NCBI RefSeq assembly: GCF_018219815.1 | Contig: NZ_JADMKU010000003.1 | Span: forward strand, 1 to 64,000 | Origin: Thalassovita aquimarina | Lineage (GTDB): Bacteria > Pseudomonadota > Alphaproteobacteria > Rhodobacterales > Rhodobacteraceae | Length of the DNA: 64,000 nucleotides | Direction of reading: 5' to 3' | Shown here: one piece after another, positions 8,813 to 16,362 of the stretch | How positions within the stretch are numbered: position 1 is the stretch's first letter | Layout of the letters: every line of letters starts with the position of its first letter | Position numbers and translations under genes: made by a program | The notes under the pieces: generated by a model | Seen by the model: only the letters and a program-made list of their open reading frames with translations | Told to the model about the DNA's origin: nothing | The model's database searches: none

Positions 8813-8841
8813 GGGCCCGGCCACGCAAGGGCGGCCGGGCC
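8813..8841 (-). terminator. GC-rich hairpin after the epimerase gene
   Basis: GGCCCGGCC near 8814-8822 pairs with GGCCGGGCC at 8833-8841, a nine-base-pair stem 27 bases past the epimerase stop at 8869. On the minus strand no clear T-run follows, so termination may be weak. It separates the epimerase gene from the promoter region of the ABC operon. Confidence 0.5.
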
Positions 8842-8868
8842 TTTAAAAACAAGGGTCAGGCGGGCGGT

Positions 8869-9744
8869 TTAGCGCGCGCGCCAGGAAAATTCCGGTTCGT
8901 AGCCCAGCACGCGGCGGGCCTTTTCGATCGACAGAAGCGTTTGGTGCGGCTCCAATTCGCCATTGACGGGAACGTCAGGGTAAACTTCAGCCATCAGTTC
9001 TGCGCTGGTCTTCTCCATCACGGTATCAGCATTCGCGATGATGAAGTTGTCAGCCCCCACGAAATCGACATGCAAGGCCTTGCGCACGGCTTGGGCGCAG
9101 TCGCGCGCGTCGATATAGCCCCAAAGGTTCCACTGGCGGAAATTCAGATCGTCCTGGAAAGTGGGGAAGCGATCATAATCGCCAGGTTCCATCACGTTGG
9201 ACAGGCGCAAGCCGATGAAGGTGGTGTCGGGATTCCAGCGCTGCATCTGGCGGGCCATTTCCTCACCCAGGTCCTTGGACAGCGAATAGGCGCTTTCAGG
9301 CCGCATCGGGTGATCCTCGTCCACAGGCGCGTAGGCAGGCGGATTTTCAGGGCTAAACGGCAGCCCCAGCGTAGTCTCGCTCGAGGCCCAGAGGATTCGC
9401 TTGACGCCGACGCGCAGGGCGGCGTCGAACACGTTGTAGGTGCTGACCATGTTATTACGGAAGGTCACATCTTCGGGCAGCAGGTCGGGCGCGGGGATGG
9501 CGGCAAAATGCACGACCGCGTCGGGAGTGCTGAATTCGCGGAACGGGTGGTCTTTGCCGCCGGTCCACTGCAGCGCGTCCATCACCTGCCCACGGTCATT
9601 CAGGTCGACCTTGTAGAACGGGCATACCGGATCCGACGACGGCTGAATGTCGATGTTGAGAACCTTGTAACCCTGCTCGACCAGGTGCCGGCACACGGCA
9701 CGGCCGGCTTTCCCGCTCCCGCCGGTAACAACGATGTTCTTCAT
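8869..9744 (-). CDS. NAD-dependent epimerase/dehydratase family protein
   Basis: This 291-residue protein is an extended short-chain dehydrogenase of the nucleotide-sugar epimerase and uronate dehydrogenase group. The NAD-binding motif TGGSGKAG is at residues 7-14, and the catalytic set is Ser121/Ser122, Tyr153 and Lys157 in YSLSK. The size fits an uronate or aldose dehydrogenase or an epimerase. The start at 9744 has AGGAGACTAAC upstream. It is transcribed alone toward the ABC operon and divergently from the 381-residue unknown protein; paired LysR-type boxes lie in the divergent gap. The substrate is inferred to be a sugar or sugar acid brought in by the neighbouring importer. Confidence 0.85.
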   Translation of the reverse strand: MKNIVVTGGSGKAGRAVCRHLVEQGYKVLNIDIQPSSDPVCPFYKVDLNDRGQVMDALQWTGGKDHPFREFSTPDAVVHFAAIPAPDLLPEDVTFRNNMVSTYNVFDAALRVGVKRILWASSETTLGLPFSPENPPAYAPVDEDHPMRPESAYSLSKDLGEEMARQMQRWNPDTTFIGLRLSNVMEPGDYDRFPTFQDDLNFRQWNLWGYIDARDCAQAVRKALHVDFVGADNFIIANADTVMEKTSAELMAEVYPDVPVNGELEPHQTLLSIEKARRVLGYEPEFSWRAR

Positions 9745-9836
9745 GTTAGTCTCCTGTTATTCGCGGACGCCATTTTCGATTTCCGCATGAGCGGCGGCGC
9801 ACAAGTTTGTATCAGATTATGCCTTTCGGGGCCCGA

Positions 9837-9879
9837 ATGCCGAATGCCGATTCTGAAACACACGATGTTTTCTCGGCAT
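9837..9879. promoter_or_regulatory. AT-N11-AT boxes in the divergent epimerase/unknown-protein promoter
   Basis: Read toward the epimerase (minus strand), ATGCCGAGAAAACAT (9879-9865) is followed six bases on by TTTCAGAATCGGCAT (9858-9844), with one changed end base. A third, overlapping box ATCGGCATTCGGCAT occupies 9851-9837. The first two have the 21-base period shared with the other operons. The inner edges are 100 bases from the epimerase start and 68 bases from the divergent gene start, so one site could serve both. Confidence 0.6.
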
Positions 9880-9946
9880 TGGCCGGGCGGCACGGCTTCC
9901 CCTACCCTGCCAGTAACGACAGCCAGCCCGGATCGAAAGCGCCGCG

Positions 9947-11092
9947 ATGACACGGCATAGCATGTATCTTTACCCTTGGGACCTACGCGATGAAGGCGCC
10001 CAGATCGTGGCCGATCGCCTACGGGCGGCGGGAATCGACAGCATTACACTGGCCACAAGCTATCACTCGGGTAAATTCCTCCGGCCACACTCGCCCAAGG
10101 GCAAGGTCTATTTCCCAGAGGCTGGCACAGTCTATTTCCCCCCCAACGCGGCGCGCTATGGCCGCCTTGCATCGCAGCGCGCGCAGTTGGCCGAAAGTTA
10201 CGATGCGCTGCACGAACTGGCCTGTCATGCCCCCGACCTGAAAGTGACCGCCTGGACGGTTGGGCTGCACAATTCGCGCTTAGGTAAGGCGAACCCGGAA
10301 TTGACCGCGCAGACCGTTTACGGCGACCCGCTGATCAATTCGCTATGCCCGGCGCAGCCTGAAGTTCAACATTACCTCATCGCGCTCTGCGCAGATACGG
10401 CAGCGCAAGAGGGAGTGCGGGAAATCGCGCTCGAAACCCCCGGCTGGCAGGCCTTCCGACACGGCCATCACCACGAATTCGAACTGATCGAACTACACAA
10501 TGCGGTGCAGACCATGCTCGGCACCTGTTTTTGCCCGGCCTGCCGCAAGGGCGTCGGCGAACACGGGCTGGACATGGGGCGGCTGGCCCAAGACACCGTT
10601 ACGCAACTCGACCGTTTCTTCGCCACCGGGGCGGTTCCCGGTACCGACCCGGCGACCGATCCCGACTGGCAGGCGCTGCACGAATGGCGCGCCGGAGTCG
10701 TGGCCGATCTGGTGGCCGAAATCCGCGCCACCCTGCCAAACGCCGTGAAACTGGCGGTGATCCCCACCACTCAGACCCCCAACAGCCTGTGCTGGATCGA
10801 AGGCAGTGACCTTTCCCGTCTCGCCGCTGCAGCTGACCGGCTGGAACTGCCCGCCTACCAATGCGGTGTGGAAGCTATCGAAAATGACGCCGCCGAAGCG
10901 CGCAATGCTGCTGGCGCAGAGGCCGATCTCGGCTTCATCCTGCGCCCAACCTTCCCCCACTTGACCGACGCGGCAGACGTCGCGCGGGCCGTTCAGGCCC
11001 TGCGCAGGCTCAACCCCGCGTCGGTCTCTTTTTACAACTACGGCCATTTCCGCCTGCAGTCTCTGGACTGGATCGCGGCTGCCCTGGCCTGA
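9947..11092 (+). CDS. Conserved-looking protein of unknown function, possibly a TIM-barrel hydrolase
   Basis: I do not recognise this 381-residue soluble protein. It has no signal peptide or membrane segment. It starts with MYLYPWDLRDEGAQIVADRLRAAGIDSITLA, a beta-strand/helix pattern typical of TIM barrels, and near residue 190 has CFCPACRKG, a C-x-C-x2-C cluster that could bind metal. Similar cysteine patterns occur in some putative glycoside hydrolases, but that is a loose resemblance. The segment ALETPGWQAF.HGHHHEFEL is rich in histidine and acid residues and may be an active site. It is the first gene of a three-gene unit with an SDR (17 bases on) and a PLP enzyme. The ATG at 9947 has a poor ribosome site; the ATG at 9962 is possible. 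Confidence 0.8.
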   Translation: MTRHSMYLYPWDLRDEGAQIVADRLRAAGIDSITLATSYHSGKFLRPHSPKGKVYFPEAGTVYFPPNAARYGRLASQRAQLAESYDALHELACHAPDLKVTAWTVGLHNSRLGKANPELTAQTVYGDPLINSLCPAQPEVQHYLIALCADTAAQEGVREIALETPGWQAFRHGHHHEFELIELHNAVQTMLGTCFCPACRKGVGEHGLDMGRLAQDTVTQLDRFFATGAVPGTDPATDPDWQALHEWRAGVVADLVAEIRATLPNAVKLAVIPTTQTPNSLCWIEGSDLSRLAAAADRLELPAYQCGVEAIENDAAEARNAAGAEADLGFILRPTFPHLTDAADVARAVQALRRLNPASVSFYNYGHFRLQSLDWIAAALA

Positions 11093-11109
11093 GGACGAAA
11101 GGAGCCCCA

Positions 11110-11907
11110 ATGCCCGACCACTCTAACACCGTGGCGCTTGTCACCGGCGCCGGGCACGGCATCGGCCGAGCCATTGCGATGCGCCTGGCACAGGAGGGCG
11201 CCACCGTCTGCGTGCTGGATATCAACGGCGAACAGGCCGAGGACACCGCCCGCCTGCTGCGCGAGGCCGGGCACAAGGCGGCGTGCAAAACCGCGGACAT
11301 CACCGATTTCGGCGCCGTTGAACGCGCCGTGGCCGAAACCGAGGCCGAACTGGGGCCGATCGGCCTGTTGGTGAACAACGCGGGTTTCACCGATGCCGGC
11401 GATCTGGACGGGATCGCGCTGACCGACTGGCACCGCGAAGTCGACGTGAACCTCAACGGCCCCTACCACTGCCTGCGCGCCATCCTGCCCGGGATGAAGG
11501 CCCGCGGCGGCGGGGTGGTGGTGAACATCTCGTCGGTGAACGGCGTGCGTTTCTTCGGCAATCCCGCCTACAGCGCGGCAAAGGCCGGGGTGATCAACCT
11601 CACCCAGTCGGTCGCGTCGGAATACGGCAAGCATGGCATCCGCTGCAATGCGGTGCTGCCCGGTTCGGTGCGGACCGAAAACGCATCCTGGGAAATCCGC
11701 ATCAAGAAGGACCCCGACGTTTTCAACAAGCTGGCGCGCTGGTACCCGATGGGTCGCGTGGCCGAACCCGAAGACGTGGCCAAGGCCGTGTCGTTCCTGG
11801 CCTCCGATGATGCCAAGTATATCACCGGCGCCGCACTGCCCGTCGATGGCGGCCTGCTGGCCGGTATGAATGTCATGATCGAAGAATTCATCCTGGAGTC
11901 GCAATAA
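11110..11907 (+). CDS. Short-chain dehydrogenase/reductase (SDR)
   Basis: This 265-residue classical SDR has the cofactor motif TGAGHGIG at residues 12-19, VNNAG at 88-92, and the catalytic Ser141/Ser142, Tyr154 and Lys158 (YSAAK). The C-terminal DGGLLAGM stretch is usual for the family. An AAAGGAG site stands in front of the start at 11110, 17 bases after the preceding gene, so the two are surely one operon. It probably oxidises a secondary alcohol of the imported compound, but the sequence alone does not name the substrate. Confidence 0.9.
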   Translation: MPDHSNTVALVTGAGHGIGRAIAMRLAQEGATVCVLDINGEQAEDTARLLREAGHKAACKTADITDFGAVERAVAETEAELGPIGLLVNNAGFTDAGDLDGIALTDWHREVDVNLNGPYHCLRAILPGMKARGGGVVVNISSVNGVRFFGNPAYSAAKAGVINLTQSVASEYGKHGIRCNAVLPGSVRTENASWEIRIKKDPDVFNKLARWYPMGRVAEPEDVAKAVSFLASDDAKYITGAALPVDGGLLAGMNVMIEEFILESQ

Positions 11908-12026
11908 GATCTCCGCACTGTTTCAGGCCGCGCCCGGCTGTGGGGCACAGCCGTTTCAACCCCGTCTCGGCGCCGCGCGGAACGCGCCCCACGGCGGCGA
12001 ATACAACACCTGTAAGGGCTACCATA

Positions 12027-13178
12027 ATGACCCCGAAAACACTCTACGACCTGCCCACCCCGAGCCTCGTTCTCGATCGTGCGAAACTGGCGCGCAACCT
12101 GCGCCGCATGGCCGATGCCTGCGCCCGCAACGGTGTCGCCCTGCGCCCGCATCTGAAAACCGCCAAGTCGATCGACGTGGCACGCATGGTTTTGAATGAC
12201 GAAACGCAGGGCATTGCCGTTTCAACCCTGTGCGAGGCCGAATATTTCGCCAGCCATGGCATCCGTGACATCCAGTATGCCGTCTGTATCACCCCCGACA
12301 AGCTGGAACGCGTGGCCGCCATCCAGGCTGGTGGCGCCAAGGTGGCGCTGATTACCGATAACGCGGGGGTCGCCCGCGCCATCGCGGACGCGAACGGGCG
12401 GATCGACACCACCTTCTATGTCCAGATCGAAATCGACTGCGGCGAAAACCGCACCGGGGTCCTGCCCGACTCTGACCAGGTGACGGAAATCGCCCGCATC
12501 CTGGATGCCGCGCCGAATGTGGATTTCGACGGGGTGATGACCCATGCGGGCCATTCCTATGGCTGCCGGTCGCTGGAAGAGATCGAAGCGCTGGCCGAGA
12601 CCGAGCGCCTCGCCGCCGTCACCGCGGCCGAAGCGGTGCGCGCGGCCGGGATCGACTGCCGCACCGTCAGCATCGGGTCCACCCCCACCGCGCTGCATGC
12701 CCGCCACCTTGATGGCGTCACCGAGGCGCGCGCCGGAGTTTACATGTTCGGCGACGTGTTCCAGGCGCAGATCCTGTCCTGCACGCTCGACGATCTGGCG
12801 ATATCGGTGCTGACCGACGTGTCCAGCCACCGCCCGGACCTCAACCACCTGACGGTGGACGCAGGCGCGCTGGCCCTGTCCAAGGACCGCAGCACCGAAA
12901 ACGTGTCCAACGACGTTGGCTTCGGCCTGGTGGGCGATATCGCGGGCAAGATCGTCGCGCCGCAGTTGATCGTCACGCGGGTCTATCAGGAACACGGCCT
13001 CGTGCCGATGTGCGAAGGCCAGCGGCTGGAGGATTATCCCATCGGCCGCCGCCTGCGGATCTATCCCAACCATGTCTGCATGACGGTGGCGATGTATGAC
13101 CGCTATTACGTCGTGGACAGCGACGAAGGCAACGGCACCGACATCGTTGCCGTCTGGTCGCGCGTGAACGGCTGGTAA
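12027..13178 (+). CDS. D-threonine aldolase / D-serine dehydratase-like PLP enzyme
   Basis: This 383-residue protein is a fold-type III PLP enzyme of the D-threonine aldolase/DSD1 family. The PLP lysine is expected at Lys43 or Lys44 in RPHLKTAKS. The C-terminal metal motif is NHVC with His349 and Cys351, the His-x-Cys pair known from eukaryotic D-serine dehydratases, rather than the His-x-Asp of BhcC. The start at 12027 (MTPKTLYDLPTPSL) is chosen because the family begins there; the in-frame ATG at 11940 would add 29 unlikely residues. It is the last gene of the unit and is followed by a strong terminator. It may cleave or dehydrate a D-3-hydroxy-amino acid; aldolase versus dehydratase cannot be settled here. 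Confidence 0.87.
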   Translation: MTPKTLYDLPTPSLVLDRAKLARNLRRMADACARNGVALRPHLKTAKSIDVARMVLNDETQGIAVSTLCEAEYFASHGIRDIQYAVCITPDKLERVAAIQAGGAKVALITDNAGVARAIADANGRIDTTFYVQIEIDCGENRTGVLPDSDQVTEIARILDAAPNVDFDGVMTHAGHSYGCRSLEEIEALAETERLAAVTAAEAVRAAGIDCRTVSIGSTPTALHARHLDGVTEARAGVYMFGDVFQAQILSCTLDDLAISVLTDVSSHRPDLNHLTVDAGALALSKDRSTENVSNDVGFGLVGDIAGKIVAPQLIVTRVYQEHGLVPMCEGQRLEDYPIGRRLRIYPNHVCMTVAMYDRYYVVDSDEGNGTDIVAVWSRVNGW

Positions 13179-13204
13179 GCGATCCACACCCGCTGAAACC
13201 GAAA

Positions 13205-13235
13205 CGCCCGGCCGTCTGGCCGGGCGTTTTCTTTT
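13205..13235 (+). terminator. Intrinsic terminator
   Basis: CGCCCGGCC (13205-13213), loop GTCT, GGCCGGGCG (13218-13226), followed by TTTTCTTTT. It ends the plus-strand three-gene unit 26 bases after its last stop and faces the convergent TRAP operon, which ends at 13257. Confidence 0.9.
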
Positions 13236-13256
13236 CCGGGACCTCCCGGGGCCTGC

Positions 13257-14528
13257 TCAGCGCAGCAGCGCCGGCAGGGTCGAGGTCAGTTCCGGGATCA
13301 GCACCAGCAGCACCACGACCCCCAGTTCCACCAGCAGGAAGGGCAACACCGCGCGGAAGATCGGCATCACCGGGCTGTCGGCGATGCGGCAGGCGACGAA
13401 CAGGCACACCCCCACGGGCGGCGTGATCAACCCCAGCGTCAGCGTCAGGATCACCACCATGCCCAGCTGCATGGGGTCGATCCCCATCGAGGCCGTCACC
13501 GGCATCAGCATGGGCACGATCAGCACGATCGCGGCGCCCGGCTCCAGGAACGTACCGACCAGCAGCAGCACCGCCGCCAGTGCCATCAGGAACAGGGTCG
13601 GGTTTCCCGCGAACTGCGCTGCAAAGGACTGCACCATCATGCCGATCCCGCCGATGGTCAGCACGTAAGACACCACCGTCGCCGCAGCGATGATCAGGTA
13701 AATGGTCGCGGTGATACGCGCCGCGCGCTTCAGCGACTCCCACAGGCTGGGCCAGTCCATCGTGCGGAAGACCAGCCAGGACACAGCCAGCGCATAGAGA
13801 ACGGCCACGCCCCCAGCCTCGGTCGCGGTGAACACGCCCATGAGCGTCCCGCCCACGATCAGCGCCGGCAGCCCCATCACCAGCAGGCCGTCGCGGATCA
13901 TCACCATGATCTCGTGCCGCTCCACCCGGTGCTGCGACCGCGGCAGCCGGTCGCCGCGCGCCTGCAGGAAAATCACCAGCCACATCGCGCCTGCCAGCAT
14001 CAGCCCCGGCACGATGCCCGCCACGAAGAGGTCGATCACCGACAGCCGCGTCACCGCGGCATAGATGATCATGATGACCGAAGGCGGGATGATCGGGCCG
14101 ATGATCGACGACGCGATGGTGACCGCAGCGGCGTAATTCTTGTCATAGCCCTCTTTCGGCATGCCCTTGATAAAGACCTGCCCAAGCGCCGCCGTGTCGG
14201 CCACCGCCGCGCCCGAGATGCCGGCGAACAGCACCGAGGACGACACATTGGCATAGGCCGTGCCGCCCGGCACCCCGCGGGTGATCAGGCCGGCCAGACG
14301 GATCAGCCGCTCGGTAATGCCGCCGCGGTTCATGATCTCGCCCGCGAGGATGTAAAAAGGAGCCGCCAGCAGCACGAAATTGTCCATGCCGGTAAACAGA
14401 CGCGTGGGCACCGTGATCAGGTCCAGGTCCAGCGCATACAGACCCACTGCCCCGGCGATGCCCAGGGCAAAGACGATGGGCACCCCGATCGCCAGCGTCA
14501 CCACGAATGCAATGGCCATCGCGATCAT
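13257..14528 (-). CDS. dctM: TRAP transporter large permease (DctM)
   Basis: This 423-residue polytopic protein is the large membrane subunit of a tripartite ATP-independent periplasmic transporter, which uses the sodium gradient to import organic acids and related solutes. It has about twelve hydrophobic segments and DctM family blocks such as IPPSVIMIIYA, GTFLEPGAAIVLIVP and LGLITPPVGVCLF. The start at 14528 overlaps the stop of the small permease as ATGA, which signals coupling. A longer in-frame reading into the dctQ region exists but runs antisense to family expectations. Gene order on the minus strand is dctP, dctQ, dctM. Confidence 0.95.
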   Translation of the reverse strand: MIAMAIAFVVTLAIGVPIVFALGIAGAVGLYALDLDLITVPTRLFTGMDNFVLLAAPFYILAGEIMNRGGITERLIRLAGLITRGVPGGTAYANVSSSVLFAGISGAAVADTAALGQVFIKGMPKEGYDKNYAAAVTIASSIIGPIIPPSVIMIIYAAVTRLSVIDLFVAGIVPGLMLAGAMWLVIFLQARGDRLPRSQHRVERHEIMVMIRDGLLVMGLPALIVGGTLMGVFTATEAGGVAVLYALAVSWLVFRTMDWPSLWESLKRAARITATIYLIIAAATVVSYVLTIGGIGMMVQSFAAQFAGNPTLFLMALAAVLLLVGTFLEPGAAIVLIVPMLMPVTASMGIDPMQLGMVVILTLTLGLITPPVGVCLFVACRIADSPVMPIFRAVLPFLLVELGVVVLLVLIPELTSTLPALLR

Positions 14529-15031
14529 GGCGCGCCCTCCCCGTCTTCCAGCTGTGCCAGCGCCTCGGCGGGCAGCAGCATCATGCAAAGCGTGTTGATC
14601 AGGACCAGCACCGCGCCGACCGGGATCGCCATATAGGGAATGGTCATCGGGATACGCACCGCAGGGGAAACCTGCCGCATGTTGTCGATCGCGGCCGGGA
14701 AACCCTTCACGATCAGCAGCACGCAGAAACCTGCCACGCACAGATGCACCAGCTGCCCCACCAACCGGCGCAGCCGTTCCGAACGGACGCTGTCGAACAG
14801 GCTGACCTCCATATGCTCGCGTCGCAAAAGCGCGGGCGCGGCGGCCAGCATCACCATCCAGGTGGTGGTGTAGCGCATGGTTTCTTCCGACCACGAGATC
14901 GGGTCGACCAGAACATAACGGAAAAACACCTGCGCCAGGTTCATCGCGATCACCGCGATCAGCAGGATCGCAGCCACCGTTTCCGTCCCCCTGGCGAGGA
15001 TCAGCGCCCATCTTAATAGCGTGCCCTGCAC
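14525..15031 (-). CDS. dctQ: TRAP transporter small permease (DctQ)
   Basis: This 168-residue protein with four membrane segments is the small subunit of the TRAP transporter. The family hallmark WSEETMRYTTTWMVMLAAA is present. I chose a GTG start at 15031 because TAGGAGG stands seven bases in front of it; an ATG at 15112 would add a glycine- and proline-rich tail not seen in DctQ proteins. It overlaps dctM by four bases. A ten-base-pair hairpin lies in the 104-base gap to dctP. Confidence 0.92.
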   Translation of the reverse strand: MQGTLLRWALILARGTETVAAILLIAVIAMNLAQVFFRYVLVDPISWSEETMRYTTTWMVMLAAAPALLRREHMEVSLFDSVRSERLRRLVGQLVHLCVAGFCVLLIVKGFPAAIDNMRQVSPAVRIPMTIPYMAIPVGAVLVLINTLCMMLLPAEALAQLEDGEGAP

Positions 15032-15085
15032 GTTCCTGCCTCCTACCCTATTGCCGCCCCCCGGCCCTGCGGCCGGAAGGCGAAC

Positions 15086-15110
15086 GGGAAGCGCCATGCA
15101 GGCGCTTCCC
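15086..15110 (-). promoter_or_regulatory. Perfect hairpin between dctP and dctQ
   Basis: GGGAAGCGCC (15086-15095), loop ATGCA, GGCGCTTCCC (15101-15110) form a perfect ten-base-pair stem between dctP and dctQ. On the minus strand no T-run follows, so it is more likely an RNA-stabilising or attenuating element than a full terminator. Such hairpins are common between binding-protein and permease genes. Confidence 0.65.
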
Positions 15111-15135
15111 ATCCCTAGCTATGCCTGTTCAGGTC

Positions 15136-16167
15136 TTATTTGCCATACAGCGTCGGTTCGTAGGAAGCTGCCGTCTCCAGCAGATCCGCCACCAGCTCGG
15201 CACCGACCTGCTCGCGCAGGTATTCCAGCACCGGCTCCTGCGAAACTTCGGCAAAGGCGGCCTTCTCTGCCATCGAGGTCATGTGGATTTCGACGCCCTT
15301 TTCCTTGATCAGGTCGATGTATTTCTTGGCACCAGCCAACTTCTGAGTGTTCTCGATGCGCGAGGCCAGCAGCGCCGCCTCCATCACGATCGCCTTCTGA
15401 TCGTCGGTCAGCTTGTCGAAAAACTTGTCCGAGATGATGTAGGCGTGGACACCCAGGATATGCTCGTCGGTGGACATGTATTTTTGCACGTCCATCAGGT
15501 TGTAGTCATAGTTCACCTGGGCGGGGTTTTCCTGACCGTCGATCACCCCCTGCTTGGCGGCCATGATAATCTCGGAACCCGGCATCGGGGTTGCGGCGGC
15601 GCCGAAGGATTCGACGAAGCGCATGAAGACCGGGCTTTCCATGACGCGCATCTTGAGGCCCTTGAGGTCCTCGGGGCTGCGGATCGGGCGCACGTTGTTG
15701 GTGAAGTCGCGGAAGCCGTTTTCACCCCAGGCCATCACGCGGATGCCGGTCTCGGTGCGCATGTCCTCGGCCAGGTTGGCGAAGAACGGGCTGTCGAACA
15801 CTTTCCAGGCATGGGCCGACGACTTGAACAGGTAAGGGATCGAGAGCACCTGGATGTCGTTGTAGAACCCGGCCAGCGCACCGGTGTCCACCAGGCAGAC
15901 CTCGACCGTGCCCTGCTGCACCTGCTCGGCGCAGGCGCGTTCCGCGCCCAGTTGGGCACTGGGGAACAGCTGGACGGTGATTTCGCCCTCGGTCTTGTAT
16001 TCAACATGGTTCTTGAACGCCACCAACGCGTTCCATTCCGGGTTGTCACCTTGCGGCGCATTCATCCCGAACTTGATGGTTTCGGCCATTGCCGGCGCCG
16101 CGGCAAACAGAGCGGCAGTCGCGGCGGCAGCGATGAATTTGGCGAGTGGTTTCTTGGTCTTTTTCAT
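15136..16167 (-). CDS. dctP: TRAP transporter solute-binding protein (DctP)
   Basis: This 343-residue periplasmic protein is the receptor of the TRAP system. A signal peptide of 28 residues ends AAAPAMAE. The conserved motif region GLKMRVMESPVFMRFVESFGAAATPMPGSE contains the arginine that usually binds a substrate carboxylate (Arg in KMRVM), and GVIDGQENP follows. This suggests an organic acid ligand. The start at 16167 has AGGGAGACT upstream. It is the first gene of the TRAP operon and is preceded by paired LysR-type boxes at 16243-16278. Confidence 0.94.
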   Translation of the reverse strand: MKKTKKPLAKFIAAAATAALFAAAPAMAETIKFGMNAPQGDNPEWNALVAFKNHVEYKTEGEITVQLFPSAQLGAERACAEQVQQGTVEVCLVDTGALAGFYNDIQVLSIPYLFKSSAHAWKVFDSPFFANLAEDMRTETGIRVMAWGENGFRDFTNNVRPIRSPEDLKGLKMRVMESPVFMRFVESFGAAATPMPGSEIIMAAKQGVIDGQENPAQVNYDYNLMDVQKYMSTDEHILGVHAYIISDKFFDKLTDDQKAIVMEAALLASRIENTQKLAGAKKYIDLIKEKGVEIHMTSMAEKAAFAEVSQEPVLEYLREQVGAELVADLLETAASYEPTLYGK

Positions 16168-16242
16168 TCTAAGTAGTCTCCCTGTTGGGTGCGGAGAATT
16201 AGTCGCAAGCCAAAGACTACGAGCGCTCCTTGATCAAACGAA

Positions 16243-16278
16243 ATGCCAAGTCCGGATGGAGCTATGCCGCAATGGTAT
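16243..16278. promoter_or_regulatory. Tandem AT-N11-AT boxes upstream of the TRAP operon
   Basis: On the plus strand ATGCCAAGTCCGGAT (16243-16257) is followed six bases later by ATGCCGCAATGGTAT (16264-16278). Read toward dctP these are ATACCATTGCGGCAT and then ATCCGGACTTGGCAT, and the second closely matches the proximal boxes of other operons here. The inner edge is 76 bases from the dctP start. The arrangement is the T-N11-A form recognised by LysR-type regulators. Confidence 0.68.
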
Positions 16279-16297
16279 GACCGCGAACGGCAGATGC

Positions 16298-16337
16298 AAA
16301 AAGACCGTCCACCGGAGCAGGGGCCGGGGACGGTCTT
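16298..16337 (-). terminator. Intrinsic terminator of the M81 peptidase gene
   Basis: AAGACCGTCC (16301-16310) pairs with GGACGGTCTT (16328-16337). On the minus strand the stem runs into a short T-run and then GCATC. It lies 26 bases past the stop of the M81 gene at 16363 and separates it from the TRAP promoter region. Confidence 0.75.
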
Positions 16338-16362
16338 GAAAGTCGGGTCAGAAGCGTCGAAG

